Assembly (NCBI GenBank): GCA_010671905.1
Contig: JAAHII010000001.1
Span: forward strand, 434,001 to 498,000
Direction: 5' to 3'
DNA from: Leptolyngbya sp. SIOISBB
GTDB taxonomy: Bacteria; Cyanobacteriota; Cyanobacteriia; Phormidesmidales; Phormidesmidaceae
Length of the DNA stretch: 64,000 bases
Shown: in pieces, positions 1 to 7,933 of the stretch
Layout: every line of letters begins with the position of its first letter
Numbering within the stretch: position 1 is the stretch's first letter
Made by a program: the position numbers and the translations under genes
Notes under the pieces: model-generated
Told to the model about the DNA's origin: nothing
Database searches by the model: none
What the model saw: only the letters and a program-made list of their open reading frames with translations

Positions 1-744
1 CCGTAGCTGCTAGATAAATCGCGCCCAAAAAGCTCTCTGCCAGCTTATCGTAACGAGTCGCAATGGCTCGATACTGCTTGAGTCGGGCGAAAAAGTTCTC
101 AATCAGATGCCGTGCTTTGTAGAGCTCTCGGTCATACTCACGCGGCTCACGGCGATTGCACTTGGGCGGAATCACCGGCTTTTTGCCCGCCTGCTGCAGT
201 CGCTGAATCACCCGCTCATCGGCGTCGTAGCCTTTATCGGCGAGGAGTGACTCGGCTGCCAGGTCTTCCAACAAGACATCGGCACCGGCCAAATCGCTGG
301 CTTGCCCGGGCGTCAGATAGAACGCGAGTGGATTGCCGAGGGCATCCGTCAGGGCATGGATTTTGGTGCTCAATCCGCCTTTGCTGCGGCCAATGGCCTC
401 CGCATCGGCATCCCCCCTTTTGCCCCGGCACTGTGCTGATGAGCGCGCACAATGGTCGAGTCAATCATCGCGTATTCGTTATCGGGGTCGCTGGCCAGGG
501 CTTGAAACACCTTCTGCCACACGCCCCGCTTACACCAGCGCCGAAAGCGCGTGTGAACCTTGCGATAGTGGCCGAACCGCTCTGGTCAGTCGCGCCACGG
601 AATCCCGGCCCGATAGCGGTATAAGACCGCTTCGACAAAGAGGCGATTGTCGCGAGCGGTCACACCCACACTGCCCGCTCGTCCTGGCAGCAAACCTTTG
701 AGGCGGTCCCATTGATCATCGCGAAGGGCATAACGGCGCGGCAT
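1..744 (-). pseudogene. IS5-family transposase, broken and cut by the window edge
   Basis: Read on the minus strand from an ATG at 744, the sequence gives MPRRYALRDDQWDRLKGLLP and later a DSTIVRAHQHSAGAKGG segment. After a frame change come SKGGLSTKIHALTDALGNP, ADKGYDADE and a RHLIENFFARLKQYR segment. These are typical of IS5-family DDE transposases (Asp in DSTIV, Asp in ADKGYD, Glu in LIENFF). Two lesions are visible. A TGA stands where the family usually has a Leu codon after IPWRD. The frame also changes at the AAAAGGGGGG run in the GAKGG region. IS5 elements sometimes use programmed frameshifting at such a run, so that break may be functional, but the stop is not explained that way. The 3' end lies outside the window. 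Confidence 0.85.
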
Positions 745-769
745 TCTAGCACTCCTAACTTCATGACTC

Positions 770-1055
770 GATGGGCTGGAAGGCTAGATTGTAAACTGCT
801 GAGAGTCCTAAATGATGACAGGCTCTTGTATGTGGGAGGGGCAAGCAATAATGGTTTGGGAAGTGACTCTGGACAGGCCCTCAAGCCTAAGTGAGTTTGC
901 GAGCTAGATAGAGAGCCTTCCAGACTGCCTGCCCATCCCCATCGTGTCAGCAGACTGGACAGTATGAGAGGGCGTCTTCTCGTAAGACGGACCCAGGATT
1001 CACAAGGATAGCGCTGAGTGACGATGTGTTCTAATCGTTCCGGAGCCTTAACCTG
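770..1055 (+). other. Probable non-coding left end of the IS110-like element
   Basis: This stretch of nearly 300 bases has no convincing gene and lies directly upstream of the IS110-type transposase remnant. It contains a short hairpin (CGTCTT at 973-978 pairing with AAGACG at 984-989) and several smaller inverted repeats. IS110-group elements are known to encode a bridge RNA in the non-coding end upstream of the recombinase. That this stretch encodes one is an inference from position only. I could not define the element ends or the target and donor loops. Confidence 0.3.
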
Positions 1056-2037
1056 ATGAGTGAAGCGTTGCTGCCCCTCGGCATTGATATCAGCAAAACG
1101 GATTTTCACGTGGCCCTGCTGAAAAGCGCCAAACGTTCAAAATATGAGCACTTCTCCAACGATACTGAAGGCTTTCGGCAGCTGAGCCAATGGCTAGACC
1201 AGCCAGGCGTGGGACCGGTTCACGCCTGCTTAGAAGCGACCAGCATCTACGGTCATGCCCTCGCCCTCTACCCTGCATCAACAGGGACATCAGGTGAGTA
1301 TCGTGAATCCGTTGCGGGTGAAAGGCTACAGTAAAAGCCAACTCTCTCGCACCAAGAGTGATCGCGCCGATGCCAAATTAATTGCTCAGTTCTGCCGTGA
1401 CCTGAAGCCCGCGCCTTGGCAACCATCGGCAGTTGAGGTGAGTCAGTTACAAGGCTATACTCGTCGCCTCGATGCCTTAGAGCACATGCTGACCGAAGAG
1501 AAGAATCGTCTCCAAGTCACTCCCCAAGACTTCGAAGCCGATATCGTCGCCCATATCCAGTTTCTGCAGGGGCAGGTGGAAACGGTAAAAAAGCGCTTGC
1601 GCGAGCATATTCAGGCCCATGAGTCACTCCAGTCCCAGCAGGCATTGCTCACCAGCATCGTGGGGGTCGGGGAGAGCACGGCCGCACGGGTGTTAGCAGA
1701 AATCGGGTCGATTGAGCACTTCACCTCGGCGCGTCAACTGGCGGCCTTTGCGGGGCTAACCCCGCAAGAACACACCTCCGGCACCTCCGTGCAGGGCAAA
1801 ACCCGGCTGTGCAAAATCGGCAATCGACGACTGCGCAAGGCGCTTTACTTTCCGGCGCTGACCTGGTGGCGGCGGTGTCCCCAAGCCCGCGCTTTTGGCG
1901 AACGGCTCTTAGCCGCTGGCAAGGCCAAGATGCAGGTCATTGGTGCTTTGATGCACAAGCTCATGCGCGTCATCTATGGCATCCTCAAGTCGGGAAAACC
2001 CTTTGACCCAGGCAAACTCCTGCCACGCAGTTCTTGA
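1056..2037 (+). pseudogene. IS110-family (DEDD) transposase with a frameshift
   Basis: The first reading frame begins MSEALLPLGIDISKTDFHVA and runs to CLEATSIYGHALALY. The second frame continues with LHQQGHQVSIVNPLRVKGYS, then SKSQLSRTKSDRADAKLIA. The C-terminal part has VGVGESTAARVLAEIG and LAAFAGLTPQEHTSGTSVQG followed by NRRLRKALY. These match the N-terminal DEDD RuvC-like domain (Asp in GIDIS, Glu in LEAT, Asp residues in DRADA) and the C-terminal Tnp_20 domain of IS110-family recombinases. The two parts are out of frame by one base at the CCC run at 1271-1273. Removing one C restores ALALYLHQQGHQ. The element is therefore probably inactive unless this is a sequencing error. Confidence 0.88.
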
Positions 2038-2212
2038 CACGCCAAAATCAACACAGTATCTAGATTTCGGGAACCTGACGCCGCTTTAGTGTAGTCAATT
2101 TCACAACGCGGTCACGATGGCCGATTGCATCACATCGAGAGTATGGAATCTGCGCCCAATCAGGGAACGCTAAAAAGGCATCAATGCCTCTTCAGCCTGT
2201 TTTCAGGAAGGC

Positions 2213-3715
2213 ATGGTGATTGCCGCGCTCTCATCTACGCTAAAACCATCACTGCTCTGCCCCATGACCCGCCTTGCTGCTCTGCTGCCTAAACAACCAC
2301 CATCCCTAGGTCTCAAAGCAACTCTGGTAACTGCCATGTTGTTGACAGTGACAGCAACGGCGGCGATGGTTTATGTCCCTTGGTCGTGGATGTCTCGGCG
2401 CAATATCGAAACGATTGTTGATCAAACCAATAAAGAAATTGCGGTCGGTACTTCTAAGGAAGTCGAGCGGTTATTTAGCAACGCTGAGTCGGCTCAACAG
2501 TTTATCGAGTCTAGTCTTAACCGCAATCTCCTCGATTTGGACGACCCAGAAAGTCGGGAATTCTTCTTTTTGAACGTGTTGGCGGCCACCCCCGCGTTCA
2601 CTTGGGTGCAATACGGTGATGCCAATGGCGACTTTTTAGGCGCCCAACGCACCGCGAACGGCGAGTTGCACTTTCATGATCGTGATTGGAATCCAGAGAC
2701 TCAAACCACGGATGCGATTGTCAATAGCTACGAAGCCCGTGATGCGGCACTCATCCCCATTGAGAGCAAAAGCTATGAGATGAACCCGCCCTATTACGCT
2801 CCATCTCGCCCCTGGTACCAGGGGGCAGAAGCCGCCCCTGATCAGCGCTCATGGACGGTCTATGTTTATCGCTCTTCGAGGACGCCAGGGCTCGATGTCA
2901 CCAAAGCCGTGATGGCAGAAGCTGAATTAGCAGGGGTGATTGGTGTGGGGATTGAACTCAACCAACTCTCCGATTATCTGGAGCAACTGCAGGGCAATCG
3001 CCCCGGTGAGACGTTCATCATCAATTCACAAAAAGAGTTAATCGCCTCGACGGATAAAGCCGAAATTACCCCTGATCAAGTCGTCGAGGCGGCTGAGCCC
3101 CAACTCACTCAATTGACTGACGCCCAAAATCCACTGCTGCAGTACGCGAGTGATACGCTGCAAACTCAGGAGCTTGACACCAGTAGTCTGGATGCGTGGC
3201 AGCGATTTGTGTATCGAGAACCGAGCAGCGGCGAAATTTATCACATTGCGCTGACGCCCGTGGGGCAACTGGACTGGATGGTCGGCACCGTCATCCCGGA
3301 GTCAACGTACACAACGGTTATTAACCGCAATAAGCGGCGTCTGTTGGCGGGTGTGATCCTCTTCACCGGGGGGATTGCAATCGTGGCTGTGGTGTTGGCA
3401 GAGCGCTTGATTGCCCGACCAATTTTAAGGATTGCTCGGGCCGCTGCTGATATCGAGGCGAATTGCTTTGACCCCGACCAACTGGGGGAGTCTAGTAATC
3501 GTCAAGATGAAATCGGCCAACTGGCTCGCATTTTTCGCAAAATGGCCATTGAGGTATACCAGCGAGAACAACAGTTGCGCCTGCAGGTGCAAAGTCTACG
3601 GGTCGAAATTGACGAATCGAAACGCAGCCAGCAAGTGAAAGAAATTGTCGACACTGATTTCTTTAAAGACTTAGCGGTCAAAGCCAAAGCCCTACGTAAC
3701 CGCGATCGCGCCTAA
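2213..3715 (+). CDS. Cache-HAMP membrane sensor without an output domain
   Basis: The 500-residue protein has a transmembrane helix at about residues 33-55 (ATLVTAMLLTVTATAAMVYV). A long extracytoplasmic domain of about 300 residues follows and looks like a double Cache sensor (APSRPWYQGAEA and later YHIALTPVGQLDWMVGTVIP are typical). Next come a second helix at about 378-398 (LLAGVILFTGGIAIVAVVLA), a HAMP domain (ARPILRIARAAADIE, DEIGQLARIFRKM) and a short coiled coil. It ends at VDTDFFKDLAVKAKALR, with no kinase, cyclase or methyl-accepting domain. AGGAAGG just upstream supports the start chosen. It could pass a signal to a separate partner. It lies alone between the IS remnants and the convergent tonB, so its ligand is unknown. 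Confidence 0.75.
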   Translation: MVIAALSSTLKPSLLCPMTRLAALLPKQPPSLGLKATLVTAMLLTVTATAAMVYVPWSWMSRRNIETIVDQTNKEIAVGTSKEVERLFSNAESAQQFIESSLNRNLLDLDDPESREFFFLNVLAATPAFTWVQYGDANGDFLGAQRTANGELHFHDRDWNPETQTTDAIVNSYEARDAALIPIESKSYEMNPPYYAPSRPWYQGAEAAPDQRSWTVYVYRSSRTPGLDVTKAVMAEAELAGVIGVGIELNQLSDYLEQLQGNRPGETFIINSQKELIASTDKAEITPDQVVEAAEPQLTQLTDAQNPLLQYASDTLQTQELDTSSLDAWQRFVYREPSSGEIYHIALTPVGQLDWMVGTVIPESTYTTVINRNKRRLLAGVILFTGGIAIVAVVLAERLIARPILRIARAAADIEANCFDPDQLGESSNRQDEIGQLARIFRKMAIEVYQREQQLRLQVQSLRVEIDESKRSQQVKEIVDTDFFKDLAVKAKALRNRDRA

Positions 3716-3853
3716 GTCAACGTCAGCTTAAGTGAAGGCAATCCTCCTACACTTTACTGTTCCCAAGCTTAACGGTTGATGACAGACCTTTTGGGATGGC
3801 TGATCTCCAAACGTACGTATTTCTAAGGATTTTGAGCTTTTGTTTTATCGAAC

Positions 3854-5266
3854 TCACGTTTCTGAGGAGGTCGGTTCTGGGGGTGGAGCAGGCTCGGGCG
3901 CAGGCTGGGGGGCCGGTTCTGGGACCGGCTGGGGGGCCGGTTCTGGGACCGGCTGAGGTGCCGGTTCTGGGGCCGGTTGAGGTGCTGGTTCTGGAGTCGG
4001 TTCTGGCTCTGGGGCAGGGGCAGCAGGCTCTGGCTCGATTGGGGCAGCAGGCTCGTCATTGGCTGGTGTGGGCTCTTCAGCCGCACCATCGGCTTCACTT
4101 GGGGCATCGTTATCAGCCGATTCAGTTTCATCTTCTGCAGAGGGGCGTTCTCCTTCCGGTTCTGGAGCAGCTCCGTTCTCGGCGTCGGCGTCTTGGGCGG
4201 TGTTCGAGATATCTTCGGCGTTATTCGCCGGAGTGGCGTTTTCCGGTTCTGTATCTTGAGCCGTTTGGGCAGGGGTTTCGCGTTCTTCGGTGGGCACTTC
4301 GACCGAGCGGCGATCGCCCCTTCTGCGAGCATCTCGGTTACGCTCCGAGCCCTCAATCGTTAGGTCGTACTCGATGGGGACACTAGCGGCCTCGCCCATC
4401 GGCTGAAAGCTGGAATTACGGGCAGCTTGAATCGCCGCTTGGTCAATAGCCGCGTTGCCGCTGGACTGCACCAGGGTCACACTCCGCACGGAGCCATCAG
4501 GATTAATGTCTACCTGCACTCGGGGGGTGCCCTCTACCCCAGCCTCTAAGGCGCTGTCAGGGTAGTCAGGCAAGGCGCAGTTCTGACAAGCGATCGTGCG
4601 AGAGCCTTGGCCTTGACCAGTCCCATTTCCAGAGGTGTTAGTGCCGTTTTCAGTACCAGTACCGGCCGCTGTGGTGGCTGGCTCACCGGTACCTGTTGCA
4701 GGTGCCTCAGTGCCATCAGGGTCAATCCCTACGGGTCGGTCAAAAAAGTTGCGCAATCGGTCTAGCTGAGAAGGATCAATCTCATTGTTGGTAGCAACAA
4801 TGGCTTCTTCCAGCTTTTCTTCCTCTTCTTCTTCCGCAGCTTCGGTTTCTTCCGGTTCGGTCAACGCTGATTCGACCTCAGTTTCAGGAATCGGCTCCGG
4901 TTCGACTAGTTCAGCAGGTTGAGGTGGGGCGACTTCAGTAACTTCAGGACTGGCGAGCGCTGCAGGGGCCGGATTGTTGACCTCGCGGCTTACCTCCGCA
5001 GGTGCGATCTCGGGTTGCTCCTCAAGAGGTTCTGGGGGTGGCTCCATCACCAACAATTCAATGGGTGACAGCTCTGCTTGAGCCGAGCGTTGCCAAAGGC
5101 CGAGAGAACTAAGCCCAAACGCGATCGCGTGCAATCCGACTGAGCCCACCAGCCCTAGCATCAAGAGCTTACGCAGTCGTGACTGCTCGTGTTCATGCTG
5201 TTGGTTGCAAAAATCGGAAAGGCTCATGGCACTGTACATGCGATTATTTCGCAATTGTACCGACAC
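3854..5266 (-). CDS. tonB: TonB-family energy transducer with an extra C-terminal tail
   Basis: The protein of about 470 residues has a cytoplasmic start, one N-terminal membrane helix at about 32-55 (LLMLGLVGSVGLHAIAFGLS) and an acidic proline-rich periplasmic stretch. A TonB C-terminal domain follows at about 225-310 (CALPDYPDSALEAGVEGTPR, VQVDINPDGSVRSVTLVQSS, AAIQAARNSSFQPMGE). Unlike ordinary TonB it then continues for about 160 residues of acidic sequence, ending in repeats of the type PEPAPQPV. TonB couples the ExbB-ExbD proton channel to outer-membrane receptors, and the divergent exbB-exbD pair supports that role. The start is uncertain: Met10 or Met14 are alternatives, and MSLSDFC begins the part that looks conserved. 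A class I operator-like element lies between tonB and exbB. Confidence 0.85.
   Translation of the reverse strand: MSVQLRNNRMYSAMSLSDFCNQQHEHEQSRLRKLLMLGLVGSVGLHAIAFGLSSLGLWQRSAQAELSPIELLVMEPPPEPLEEQPEIAPAEVSREVNNPAPAALASPEVTEVAPPQPAELVEPEPIPETEVESALTEPEETEAAEEEEEEKLEEAIVATNNEIDPSQLDRLRNFFDRPVGIDPDGTEAPATGTGEPATTAAGTGTENGTNTSGNGTGQGQGSRTIACQNCALPDYPDSALEAGVEGTPRVQVDINPDGSVRSVTLVQSSGNAAIDQAAIQAARNSSFQPMGEAASVPIEYDLTIEGSERNRDARRRGDRRSVEVPTEERETPAQTAQDTEPENATPANNAEDISNTAQDADAENGAAPEPEGERPSAEDETESADNDAPSEADGAAEEPTPANDEPAAPIEPEPAAPAPEPEPTPEPAPQPAPEPAPQPVPEPAPQPVPEPAPQPAPEPAPPPEPTSSET
3895..4011 (-). repeat. 24-bp tandem repeats in the 3' end of tonB
   Basis: Imperfect repeats of about 24 bp, such as GGCCGGTTCTGGGACCGGCT on the plus strand, encode the eight-residue Pro/Glu/Ala/Gln repeat at the C-terminus of TonB. 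Such arrays change length by replication slippage, so the tail length may vary between strains. Confidence 0.75.
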
Positions 5267-5598
5267 TCATCTAGTTTGTATAGTTGAAACAAGCTACCAA
5301 TTAATCAATGATTATTAGAGATGCTGCTAAGCAGCTTATTGCCAATTTTCGAATAAGGCAGCAGCAAATTAATAATGCGTTTCGGCCTCAAAATCCCTTT
5401 AAATTCACAGCAGTCAAATAGGCTACAGAAAGGTAAAAGTCTTGGGAGCCTGGAAACTGTTGACATTCAATCGCTATAAAGCTTGACAATGTATTGAAGA
5501 TGAGGCTCAATTTTCTTGCAAGTTGTTTTCAATAAACTCCAGGCCAGTGCTTGACATACCGGCTGTGGCGGCCTGGCACCTAGAAACAAGGGACAATT
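5267..5598. promoter_or_regulatory. Divergent tonB / exbB control region
   Basis: The gap separates tonB (minus) from exbB (plus). It holds a class I operator-like element at 5376-5398 (ATGCGTTT, then GG, then CAAAAT). It is AT-rich around 5267-5380. Two TTGACA hexamers near 5459-5490 could be -35 boxes for exbB, but matching -10 boxes are weak. No gene was seen here. Confidence 0.5.
5376..5398 (+). promoter_or_regulatory. Class I operator-like element, copy 1
   Basis: ATGCGTTT, then GG, then CAAAAT, as in five other copies in this window. It lies about 110 bp from the tonB start and 220 bp from the exbB start. The function is inferred from its repeated position upstream of siderophore genes. 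Confidence 0.55.
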
Positions 5599-6252
5599 AT
5601 GGGAAGGATTTTTGCGGCTGGCGGCATTGTCATGTGGCCGCTGTTGTTGTTTTCACTCGTGGCGATCGCTCTAATTATCGAGCGGCTAGTGTTTTGGTTT
5701 CGGATTAATCGCCGCCAACGCCAGGTGATGCAAGAGATTTTGCGGGCTTATCGGCAAGCACCGGTTGATGCTCATACGAAGCTGCGGCAAAGCGTGAATC
5801 TGCCCGCTGCCCGCATTTTTTTGGAAGCATTAGAGATTGAAGGGGCCAGTCCCAAGCAGTTTCATTTGGCTTTGGCCAGTGCGATGCAGGCAGAACTGCC
5901 CCATTTGCGCCGCTTCAACACGATGTTTGCCACCATCATTAGCGTTTCCCCACTGCTGGGGTTGCTCGGCACGATTTTGGGGCTGATTACGTCTTTTGAT
6001 GCACTGCAACTGGATGATATTGCCGCCAATGCCAGTGTGGTTACTGGCGGCATCAGTGAGGCCCTGGTTTCTACCGCAGCGGGCTTGGTGGTGGCGATCG
6101 GGACGCTGCTATTTGCCAACCTGTTTCGGGGGCTATACCGGCGACAGATGGCCCTGATCCAAGAGTATGGTGGCCAACTCGAAATTCTGTATGAGACTCA
6201 TTATGAGCGGCAGCAGCAGTTAGTTCAGGAGGGGGCCTATGTACGTTCCTGA
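5599..6252 (+). CDS. exbB: ExbB-type proton channel subunit (MotA/TolQ/ExbB family)
   Basis: The 217-residue inner-membrane protein has three predicted membrane helices: about 8-30 (GGIVMWPLLLFSLVAIALII), about 112-135 (ISVSPLLGLLGTILGLITSF) and about 152-175 (ISEALVSTAAGLVVAIGTLL). The SPLLGLLGT and EALVSTAAGL motifs are the core of the MotA/TolQ/ExbB family. With ExbD it forms the proton-driven motor that energises TonB. The stop overlaps the start of exbD by 14 bp, so the two are translationally coupled. Divergent tonB and the receptors downstream place it in siderophore import rather than in Tol or gliding functions. Confidence 0.92.
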   Translation: MGRIFAAGGIVMWPLLLFSLVAIALIIERLVFWFRINRRQRQVMQEILRAYRQAPVDAHTKLRQSVNLPAARIFLEALEIEGASPKQFHLALASAMQAELPHLRRFNTMFATIISVSPLLGLLGTILGLITSFDALQLDDIAANASVVTGGISEALVSTAAGLVVAIGTLLFANLFRGLYRRQMALIQEYGGQLEILYETHYERQQQLVQEGAYVRS

Positions 6253-6640
6253 GGAGCCGGAAGAGGCCTTTGAACTGAACATCATCCCGATGATCGATGT
6301 GATTTTCGCCATTCTGACGTTCTTTATCATTTCTAGCTTGTTTCTCACCCGTTCTGAATCGTTACCGGTGAATCTTCCGAAGGCCGATAGTTCTGAGACT
6401 CAGGAACGCACCCGGATAACGGTCACCGTTGAGGCGTCTGGTGATATTGCGATCAATCGTGATGCCGTTGAGTTAGAAAACCTACAAGCCGGTGTGCAAA
6501 CCTTGATGGATCAGGTGCAAGAGTCGGTGATCGTCATCAATGCTGACGAAGCCGTTGTGCATGGTCGCGTCATTGCGGTGATGGATGAGTTGCGCGAAAT
6601 CGAAGGGGCGGTATTAGGCATTGCCACCGAGCCTCCATAA
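6239..6640 (+). CDS. exbD: ExbD/TolR-type proton channel subunit
   Basis: The 133-residue protein has one N-terminal membrane helix. It starts with a short cytoplasmic stretch ending in LNIIPMIDVIFAILTFFIIS, where the Asp in PMIDV is the proton-carrying residue of the ExbD/TolR family. The remainder is a periplasmic ExbD domain (TVTVEASGDIAINRDAVELE, VIVINADEAVVHGRVIAVMD). The start lies inside the end of exbB. The length is usual for the family. It works with ExbB and TonB. Confidence 0.92.
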   Translation: MYVPEEPEEAFELNIIPMIDVIFAILTFFIISSLFLTRSESLPVNLPKADSSETQERTRITVTVEASGDIAINRDAVELENLQAGVQTLMDQVQESVIVINADEAVVHGRVIAVMDELREIEGAVLGIATEPP

Positions 6641-6704
6641 GGATAAGACCGGTTTGCCAAGACCGCTAACGGGCGAGTGGCAAAACATTTCCTCAAACAG
6701 TCCT

Positions 6705-6721
6705 GGCTTCTATAGGAAGCC
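6705..6721. terminator. Short hairpin after exbD
   Basis: GGCTTC pairs with GAAGCC around a TATAG loop, about 65 bp after the exbD stop. There is no T-run, so intrinsic termination is doubtful. The rest of the gap up to 6820 shows nothing else that is clear. Confidence 0.3.
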
Positions 6722-6820
6722 GCAGTTTGATCAGGCCGCCCTGGATTTTTGAAATCGCCTTCTGGCAGGCATTTCAATTCCGCATTCCGACCTCCGCATT
6801 CTGCTATACCGCTGTGAATT

Positions 6821-7828
6821 ATGCGATCGCCCTCCCGGAATCAATCCACATCCTCCATATACCTCTCCTTGGGGCTGATCGTTGGCAGCCTGATTTTGCT
6901 CGGTTGTCTCCTATTTAGCATCCTGCTGGGAGCTGCCGATATTCATCCGGGTACAGTTTGGCAAGCCCTTTTTCAGTTTGATGGCTCTACCGATCACCTG
7001 ATCATTCGTACGGTGCGATTACCCCGCGCCATTCTGGCCGTACTCGTGGGGGCCGCGCTAGCCGTGGCTGGAGCCATTACCCAAGGGTTGACTCGTAATC
7101 CCATGGCCTCCCCCGACATTTTGGGGGTCAATACCGGTGCGGCCCTCGCCATGGTGCTGGCCATCTTCGTTTGGGGTAGCGGCTCTTTTGGGTTTGCTTT
7201 TGCGGGGGCGGCGATTACTGCGGTGGTCGTCTATTGGCTGGGGACCATGGGGCGCGGCGGGTTGACCCCCATCAAGCTGATTATTGCCGGAGCGGCCTTG
7301 ACCGCTCTGCTAGGTTCCCTCACCACTGGCATGCTGCTGATTAGTCAGCGCACCCTAGAAGATATCCGGTTCTGGCTGGCGGGTTCTTTGGCCGGCCAAG
7401 ACTTAGCCGCAATTTTGCCCGTGTTGCCCTATTTTGTCGCGGGCTTGGCGGGGTCGTTATTGCTGGGTCGGCAGTTAACCTTGTTGGCCCTGGGCGAAGA
7501 TGTCGCTCAAGGACTCGGGTTACAGACTGCCTGGGTGAAAGTTGCGGCGGCGATTACGGTGGTGTTGCTCGCCGGTAGTTCGGTGGCCCTAGCGGGACCG
7601 ATTGGGTTTGTGGGTTTAGTGATTCCCCATTTGGTACGGTTTGGCGTGGGGGTTGATTATCGCTGGATATTGCCCTACGCCATGCTCGCGGGGGGCATTT
7701 TTTTGTCCATATCAGATACGGCAGCTCGTTTAATTATTCGGCCTCAAGAACTCCCCGTCGGCATTATGACTGCCTTGATTGGGGCTCCATTTTTCATCTA
7801 TTTGGCGCGATCACGCATCAAACGCTAA
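6821..7828 (+). CDS. FecCD-family iron-siderophore ABC permease, first copy
   Basis: The 335-residue integral membrane protein has about nine to ten hydrophobic segments and the FecCD/BtuC signature: [40 protein letters not shown] and [19 protein letters not shown]. It forms one half of the inner-membrane channel that takes ferric siderophore from a FecB-type lipoprotein. It is followed after a palindromic element by a second FecCD permease. The pair probably makes a heterodimer, as FecC-FecD does. The ATPase subunit expected after the permeases is missing. The start chosen is the first ATG that keeps the membrane segments intact. Confidence 0.93.
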   Translation: MRSPSRNQSTSSIYLSLGLIVGSLILLGCLLFSILLGAADIHPGTVWQALFQFDGSTDHLIIRTVRLPRAILAVLVGAALAVAGAITQGLTRNPMASPDILGVNTGAALAMVLAIFVWGSGSFGFAFAGAAITAVVVYWLGTMGRGGLTPIKLIIAGAALTALLGSLTTGMLLISQRTLEDIRFWLAGSLAGQDLAAILPVLPYFVAGLAGSLLLGRQLTLLALGEDVAQGLGLQTAWVKVAAAITVVLLAGSSVALAGPIGFVGLVIPHLVRFGVGVDYRWILPYAMLAGGIFLSISDTAARLIIRPQELPVGIMTALIGAPFFIYLARSRIKR

Positions 7829-7842
7829 TCCTCCGTGCGTTA

Positions 7843-7908
7843 GGGCGAGGCATGCTCGCCAACATGTTTTGTAGTTATCCAACAATCTTCGGCGAGCATG
7901 CCTCGCCC
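7843..7908. repeat. Palindromic extragenic element (GGGCGAGGCAT family), copy 1
   Basis: The 18-base arm 7843-7860 (GGGCGAGGCATGCTCGCC) is perfectly complementary to 7891-7908, with a 30-base loop. Similar elements occur at 42148-42213 and 46363-46428. It lies between the two permease genes, and its right arm contains an in-frame ATG that would lengthen the second permease. Confidence 0.85.
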
Positions 7909-7933
7909 CTACCGGCCCATTTCCTCTCTATCC

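Noticed and set aside
112-701. Plus-strand open frames of 170 and 122 codons
   Set aside because: They run opposite to the clear IS5-type transposase remnant and contain no known motif.
3796-4386. Plus-strand frames opposite the end of tonB
   Set aside because: They are the reverse of the GC-rich repeat that encodes the Pro/Glu tail, so they are low-complexity shadows.
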